A DNA stretch of 64,000 nt from Siphonodentalium dalli (taxonomy: Eukaryota; Mollusca; Scaphopoda; Gadilida; Siphonodentaliidae), in contig CP136061.1 of assembly GCA_032622095.1 (NCBI GenBank), forward strand, positions 169,017,107-169,081,106, given 5' to 3'. Shown here in pieces: positions 59,111 to 64,000 of this stretch. Under the pieces are notes generated by a model that saw only the letters and a program-made list of their open reading frames with translations, made no database searches and had not been told where the DNA came from. The translations under genes and the position numbers were made by a program. The first letter of the stretch is position 1; each line of letters starts with the position of its first letter.

Positions 59111-59574
59111 ATACTAGCAGATTAGCCCGCCACTGGCGGCATTTGTCAGAAACATGACTATATGAGCGTATATGAGCAAGGACACGGGCGCATGCAAAAT
59201 TGGACCCGATTTGCAGATTAGCCCGCCACTGGCGAGATTGGACCCATGGATTTGGTCGATCCATTACTTTTTGTTTTTCAAGGTAACCCCGTACAGGCAC
59301 GCCGACAGCATGCTAATGCCCAAAATATCATTTGCGGGTATCCGTTTGAAGGTCATTGTCACGTCCTGAATTGACCATACATAACAAATTTCACATTGCT
59401 GCTGATGCCAGAAATATCGCCGAAGGTCATTTGCGGATACCCGTTGCAAGTATTCCCCGTCCCGTGTGGAGCGCAGAGATTGAGCCAACAAAGCAATCTC
59501 GACTCCACATCCCCACCTGGATAATTACTGACCACTCGACACGTCGCAGAATGCGGAGAACAGATAATTTCCGG

Positions 59575-59745
59575 AAAGCTTGCAAACAGCCGTATGCGAA
59601 AACACAAGGCAATAAAGAGCGTTATTCGGTTAACAAAATTAAATATGGAAAATTAGCTTGGAAACAGCCATAGGCGAACCCCAAGAGCACTATTCGGTTA
59701 ACAAAACCAAATATGGAAAATTAGGGAGCGTTATTGCGTTAACTA
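59575..59745. repeat. Tandem duplication, ~75-bp unit
   Basis: Units share ttcggttaacaaaa and aaatatggaaaattag, preceded by aaacagcc. About two and a half copies. Confidence 0.75.
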
Positions 59746-59859
59746 CTCCCTGCCAAGGACGGTGTCAGGGGGAGGGAGAATGGGTGCTCGGACCTTCTGA
59801 AAAGCGGTGCGATGACACTGTCTGTGGTTTTTTTACCCTTAGATAGGAAGTTTGGGCTC

Positions 59860-60370
59860 AATCGGTCCAGCCGTTTTCGGGTCTATAAAACATATATATA
59901 TATACGGAAGTCTCAAAATATATAGTAGACTAGCCGATGAGCCCGACGTTGTCCGGCCTATTCAAAATCCAAATTTCAAGTCGATAGCTCTACCCAGCCC
60001 GACGTTGTCCGGGCTATTCAAAAACCAAATTTCAAGTCGATAGCTCTACCCGTTTCCGAGATCTGGTCTGAGCATCCGCAAAGCTGGCGCCGCACGGGCT
60101 TGGCGACCCGATAAAATTCGTATCCGGGGCAAGATACATTCACATAGCAAATTTCAAGTCGATAGCTCCACCCGTTTCCGAGATCTCGTCTGCGCATGCG
60201 CGAAGCGGGCGCCGCACGGGCTCGCCAATACGACAACGACGACCGCCTGGTCAAACTACACACACGTACCGTACCAAGTTTCGTCCCGATCGGTCGAGAA
60301 TCGTAGATTTGTATAAATGACATACAGACAGACATACAGACAGACAGAGGTCTTCAAAATATATAGGAGA
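59860..60370. repeat. Repeat element with short and long tandem units
   Basis: A 56-bp unit (gcccgacgttgtccgg...aaatttcaagtcgatagctc) occurs twice at 59941-60053. A longer ~130-bp unit with cccgtttccgagatct and gcgccgcacgggct occurs twice (about 60045-60235). A cagacaga microsatellite lies at 60320-60347, and tcaaaatatata at both sides (about 59912 and 60353). Possibly another tandem-bearing mobile element; ends are not proven. Confidence 0.6.
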
Positions 60371-60955
60371 TTGTTTAAATCGGTTAATATTTCATTGAGT
60401 TATCGTGCTAATGGTGATAACATTGCTAAAAATAGACAAACTAAGACCCATAACTCCGCGAAAACAAATTCAGACAAACCTGGTTTTCGAACTCGTCCGA
60501 GAAATTGTTGCAGGAGACTCATATACCTAATATTGTTGAAATCGGTTAATATTTCATCGAGTTATCGTGCTAACTGTGATAAAATTGCTAAAAATAGATA
60601 AACTAAGACCCATAACTCCGGGAAAAAAATTCAGACAAACCTGGTTTTCGAACTCATCCGAAATATTTTGCAAGAGACTCATAAACCAAATATTGTTGAA
60701 GTTGGTTAATATTTCATCGAGTTGTCGCGCTAATGGTGATAAAATTGCTAAAAAATAGACAAACTAAGTAAGACCCATAATTCCGGATTTTTTTTCTTCG
60801 GCCAAACCTGGTTTTCAAACTCGTCCAAGATATTGTTGCAAGAGTCTCATATACCAAATATTGTTGAAATTGGTTAATATTTGCGTGAGTTATCTCTCTA
60901 ACGGTGAAAAACTTGACTAAAAACCATCTAAGATGGATAATTCTTGTCAAAATTT
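60370..60955 (+). repeat. Tandem array, ~160-bp unit, nearly four copies
   Basis: Units begin ggttaatatttc-t-gagttat and contain gctaaaaatagacaaactaa, acccataactccg and acctggttttcgaactcgtc. Starts are near 60379, 60544, 60705 and 60870. Single diverged units occur in both palindrome arms (11712-11910, 58900-59110). Confidence 0.88.
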
Positions 60956-60979
60956 TGGCCGTGACCTATTTTCTACATG

Positions 60980-61905
60980 CAGTAATAATAATAATAATAA
61001 TAATAATAATATTTATATAGCGCCTATCCCCCGCAAGGGGCCCTAAGCGCTTTACACATTATATAAATACACAAGAAATGCACATGGAAAATAATCAATA
61101 GATATGTGGAATTATATATAATCAGATTTTGTTAGTTTTCTTTGTGTCGGGGTAGCGTCGTCAGAATATGTGAGTTTTTAAAGCAGATCGAAAATCGGTT
61201 AGCAAGCAAGATTGTCGCATTTCATTTGGTAGAGAGTTCCAAATGTCGGGACAGGCTACAGAGAAAGCTCTGTCGCCGACGGTCATAAGATTTGCACCTT
61301 GAGGGCAGCGAAGGGACGATTCACCAGAACGAAGTGTTCGCCGGGGAGTGTATGGATATATCAGATTGCTAATATATTCGGGAAGGGATTCAGAGACAAA
61401 CATCCAATGGAAACCAAATGTTGCTATTTTGAATTGTATCCGATCTTTGATAGGTAGTCAGTGAAGGTCGCGTGCATGGTTGTTACGCTACAGCCTTTCC
61501 TTCTTCGGAGTACAATTCTGGCGACAGTGTCCTGCAAGCATTGAAGTCTGTTGATTTGTGAATCAGGGAGCCGGAATAATAGTATGTTACAGTAGTCTAG
61601 ACGACTCATAACAAACGAAGCAACAAGTTTTTTTGCTGCGTCAACAGTGAGATATTTTCAGGACCTGGCCAAGGCGTCGCAGTTCCAAAAATATAGACTT
61701 GCAGAGGCGGTCGATATGTGTCTCCATAGACAGTGTTTGATCGAGATGGACTCCTAGATTTTTGACACACGAAGAGAAGATAATAGTGTCACGATCTGCT
61801 TGCAGTGATGTAATGCACAATTGGTTGACAATGGATGGTTTTGCAACCCACATGGCTTCAGTTTTGTCGTTGTTTAACATCAGTAAATAGTCATGGTGAG
61901 CAACT
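60980..61905 (-). mobile_element. 5'-truncated L2-like LINE
   Basis: On the minus strand the element ends gcgctatataaatattatt followed by an (ATT)n tail (plus strand 60986-61011), with a gtaaagcgctt stem before it, the usual 3' end of L2/CR1-group LINEs. The body encodes the end of a reverse transcriptase in three broken frames. The 5' truncation is near 61905. Confidence 0.85.
61161..61880 (-). pseudogene. L2-like LINE RT C-terminus
   Basis: Frames in order on the minus strand: 61880-61641 with LNNDKTEAMWVA, VKNLGVHLDQTLSMETHI and LCKSIFLELRRLGQV; 61609-61424 with SRLDYCNILLFRLPDSQINR; 61403-61161 with LPEYISNLIYPYTPRRTLRS and GDRAFSVACPDIWNSLPNEM. Two frameshifts separate them. The catalytic core lies in the missing 5' part. 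Role: reverse transcription of the element RNA. Confidence 0.88.
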
Positions 61906-61984
61906 CACATACCAAAATTTTTCCGTTCACAAATGTCAAAGTTATAAGGCATTCTTTAGGTCCGCCCACCGTCCCTCGTCAAAC

Positions 61985-64000
61985 CATAAGTTTTTTTATT
62001 TTTTTTTTATTTTTTATTTGGGTCTAAACAAATAAATACAGACAGACATGTGAGGAATCAAGGACACAATACATGCTATGGTTAAAAAAAAGATGAAAAA
62101 AAAAGAATTAAAATATTTTAAAGATATTGATATGATTGGGATAAAATATAAAGTGTTTTGTCCTAGGCTGAAATAAACATGTTCAATTAATTTTATATGA
62201 TTGAGTATATATTAAATGGTATAAGATATTGATCAATTTAGACTCTGCACCGTTGATACTTTTGTGGGTTTTTCGTCTCTTATGTTTATGTTAAAAATAA
62301 TTCATTAATTATGTTCCATCTCTCTTGAAAAAAGATATCTTTTTTTGTAGAATAGCCCTTTAATGGCACAATTTCAATTGTCTTATAAGTTTTTAACCAT
62401 TCTATAAAACCATGTGAATTAGGGTTTATAGTAGCTTTTATCTTACAAGAGTAGATATATCTCTTAAATAGAAGTATGGCAATTTCTATTATTCCTTCAT
62501 TTGGATTTCCATCAGGTACACCAAATATAATGTCATTTTGTGACACTTCAAATTGCAGGTTACATTTATCTTTAATAGTCTGCTGAAATTCTAGTAATAC
62601 AGATTTTGTTACATGACATTCATAAAATAGATGTAGGCATGTTTCTTTTCCTGTGTGACAAAAAGAGCACATTTCTGTTTCTGATATTTTACATTTCATA
62701 AGTTTGGAGTTAGTATATAAAATATCATGATTTATTTTGAATTGAAAAGACAATAGACTAGTGTCATTTGTAATCCTACTTGCCATTTTATAAATTGATT
62801 TCCATTCAGTGGGCATGAAAGTTTGCCCAAGTCTTTCCTGCCATTTTTTTTGGGACATTTCAGGAACTGTGATGACATGACTCAAAAAACTGGGGTAAAA
62901 GGTTCTGCATGCTTTCTCACAAATTTTCAATTTCTCAACATTTTTTGATGTCACGGTGCAGAGTCTTAATTGATTTTCCTTTATACATGTTTTCCATGTT
63001 TTAGGTAAAGCTGCTAAAAGACCCTGGTAGGTGGTGAAAGGAATTTTGATGTCATAGTTTTGACAAAATGTGTTATAATCCAGAAAGGTGGAGGTGGCAT
63101 CAACAAGATCGTTCACAAAATAAACATCTTTTCTAATAAAGCTTTTGTTGATGAACATTTTACCATTTATTATAATTTTTGGGTTGTAGAATATTGGTTC
63201 TGATAAGATTTCTTCAGGGGTTGTGGTGACTTTCTCATCTAAGCTTGCCCAATCATTAAAGACATCTGTCCAAAAGGGATTGAGTTTTTTACAAACTATA
63301 TTAATACCTTCTTTGTGTAGATGCCATACTTTGTAACCCCCAAAGGGTTCTAAATCATCAATTAACAGAGTTTTCCAATTTGCTTCTGTGTGGACATCTA
63401 GAAGCTTTTTAATCCAAGTCATTTTCAATGATTTACAAAATGAGTTTAAATGAGGGAATTTCAAACCTCCGTCTTCTAAAGTATTAATCATTACGCTCCT
63501 TTTTATTTTGTCTGGTTTTCCAGACCAAAGAAATTTGAATAACATTGATTGTATTTTATCTGTTAATTCTCGAGATGGAGAAGGTAATACAGTGAGACAT
63601 TGGGTTAGGATTGGTAATGCCAGAGTCTTAACGACTGTTGTCTTGCCATACAGACTGAGGTTTCTAAATGACCAATCATTTAGCAGATTTTCCATCTTCT
63701 TCAATTTTGTCCTATAATTATTTTCTATATAACTATCATTAAATAGATCAAATTCAATTCCCAGGATAGTAACTGACTGACTATGGTTCCACAATATGTT
63801 TCTATCCGTTGGGATTTCGTCACCACAACCCCTTTTTGCTCCAATCCATAATGCTTGTGTTTTGTCAAAATTAACCTTTAAACCTGAAATGTTAGCAAAG
63901 GCATCAAATAAATTGAGTGCAGCGTTAAGAGTATATTGATCATCCTTTAGGAAGAGAGTTAGGTCATCAGCGTACTGAGTCAAAATATATTCGGAATTGT
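61985..64000 (-). mobile_element. L1/Tx1-type LINE, 3' portion
   Basis: Contains the long RT frame, a ~280-bp 3' untranslated region, and an A-rich tail on the minus strand (plus-strand T-rich 61990-62015). The 5' part lies beyond the window. Orientation matches the L2-like fragment next to it. Confidence 0.82.
62286..64000 (-). CDS. L1/Tx1-type LINE ORF2 protein, C-terminal part (runs off window)
   Basis: The frame is open to the window edge; visible part ~570 codons. It opens with the RT catalytic YADD (63974-63963, in TQYADDLTLFLKD), then ISGLKVNFDKTQALWIG, ILGIEFDLF, LSLYGKTTVVKTLALPIL and the thumb region IKRSVMINTLEDGGLKFPHL, all in the style of L1/Tx1 elements. Near the C-terminus a zinc-knuckle-like CSFCHTGKETCLHLFYEC (C-x2-C-x8-H-x4-C) is followed by helical sequence to FLT and a stop at 62286. 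No internal stop or frameshift is seen, so this may be a young copy. Role: reverse transcriptase acting at the nicked genomic target. Confidence 0.92.
   Translation of the reverse strand, partial: NSEYILTQYADDLTLFLKDDQYTLNAALNLFDAFANISGLKVNFDKTQALWIGAKRGCGDEIPTDRNILWNHSQSVTILGIEFDLFNDSYIENNYRTKLKKMENLLNDWSFRNLSLYGKTTVVKTLALPILTQCLTVLPSPSRELTDKIQSMLFKFLWSGKPDKIKRSVMINTLEDGGLKFPHLNSFCKSLKMTWIKKLLDVHTEANWKTLLIDDLEPFGGYKVWHLHKEGINIVCKKLNPFWTDVFNDWASLDEKVTTTPEEILSEPIFYNPKIIINGKMFINKSFIRKDVYFVNDLVDATSTFLDYNTFCQNYDIKIPFTTYQGLLAALPKTWKTCIKENQLRLCTVTSKNVEKLKICEKACRTFYPSFLSHVITVPEMSQKKWQERLGQTFMPTEWKSIYKMASRITNDTSLLSFQFKINHDILYTNSKLMKCKISETEMCSFCHTGKETCLHLFYECHVTKSVLLEFQQTIKDKCNLQFEVSQNDIIFGVPDGNPNEGIIEIAILLFKRYIYSCKIKATINPNSHGFIEWLKTYKTIEIVPLKGYSTKKDIFFQERWNIINELFLT

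Larger units (their letters stand above)
36631..59531 (-). repeat. Right arm of 48-kb palindrome
   Basis: Inverted counterpart of 11290-36074. Right-only insertions are 36682-40198, about 40251-40615, 41498-42443 and 44860-51945. Homology stops at 59531; beyond it the sequence (ccactcgacacgtcgc) has no counterpart beside the left arm. The arms share old insertions (hAT MITE, CR1-like LINE with the same extra T), so they diverged after those events. Confidence 0.93.

Noticed and set aside
11290-59531. Giant transposon such as a Polinton/Maverick with very long terminal repeats
   Set aside because: No polymerase B, integrase, capsid or packaging ATPase is seen; the spacer is only 556 bp and the arms hold unrelated nested elements.

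Overview
This is animal genomic DNA without a recognisable host gene. It is AT-rich, full of microsatellites, and made almost wholly of transposable elements and repeats. The mix (DIRS-type tyrosine-recombinase retroelements, a CR1-like LINE with an N-terminal 2A-like peptide, an L1/Tx1-type LINE, an L2-like LINE, and Helentron-type elements carrying ~160-bp tandem units) suggests a marine invertebrate, most likely a bivalve or other mollusc. The taxon is inferred, not proven.

The dominant structure is an imperfect palindrome of about 48 kb. The left arm (11290-36074) returns in reverse complement as the right arm (36631-59531) around a 556-bp spacer (36075-36630). Homologous parts look about 95% identical by eye. 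The arms differ by clean insertions. The left arm alone has a piggyBac-type MITE (13062-13442), a Helentron-like element (14080-15945), a TA-flanked 3.6-kb DNA transposon (17497-21081), a 2.7-kb segment (26684-29413) and DIRS-B (30582-35852). The right arm alone has a Helentron-like array (36682-40198), a ~365-bp segment near 40251-40615, another Helentron-like element (41498-42443) and DIRS-C (44860-51945). For most of these the other arm shows the empty site, so target duplications, or their absence, can be read directly. The spacer has a second, inverted copy just outside the left arm (10738-11288).

Layout. 1-1871: degenerate tandem repeats. 1872-7022: decayed DIRS-A. 7023-10737: mostly featureless, except a 1-kb DNA transposon (7856-8861) whose ends are iterated 14-bp motifs. 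10738-11288: spacer homologue. 11290-59531: palindrome, with a CR1-like LINE in both arms (about 21909-25670, and its mirror 43850-55040, split by DIRS-C). 59532-60955: two families of tandem repeats. 60980-61905: truncated L2-like LINE on the minus strand. 61985-64000: 3' part of an L1/Tx1-type LINE on the minus strand, with a long intact frame running off the window end.

Nearly all coding potential is selfish-element protein: DIRS Gag, RT-RNase H-methyltransferase-like and tyrosine recombinase; CR1 endonuclease and RT; L1-like RT. Only the L1/Tx1 frame is uninterrupted; the others carry stops, frameshifts or deletions. Identities quoted are visual estimates; no alignment or database search was run.
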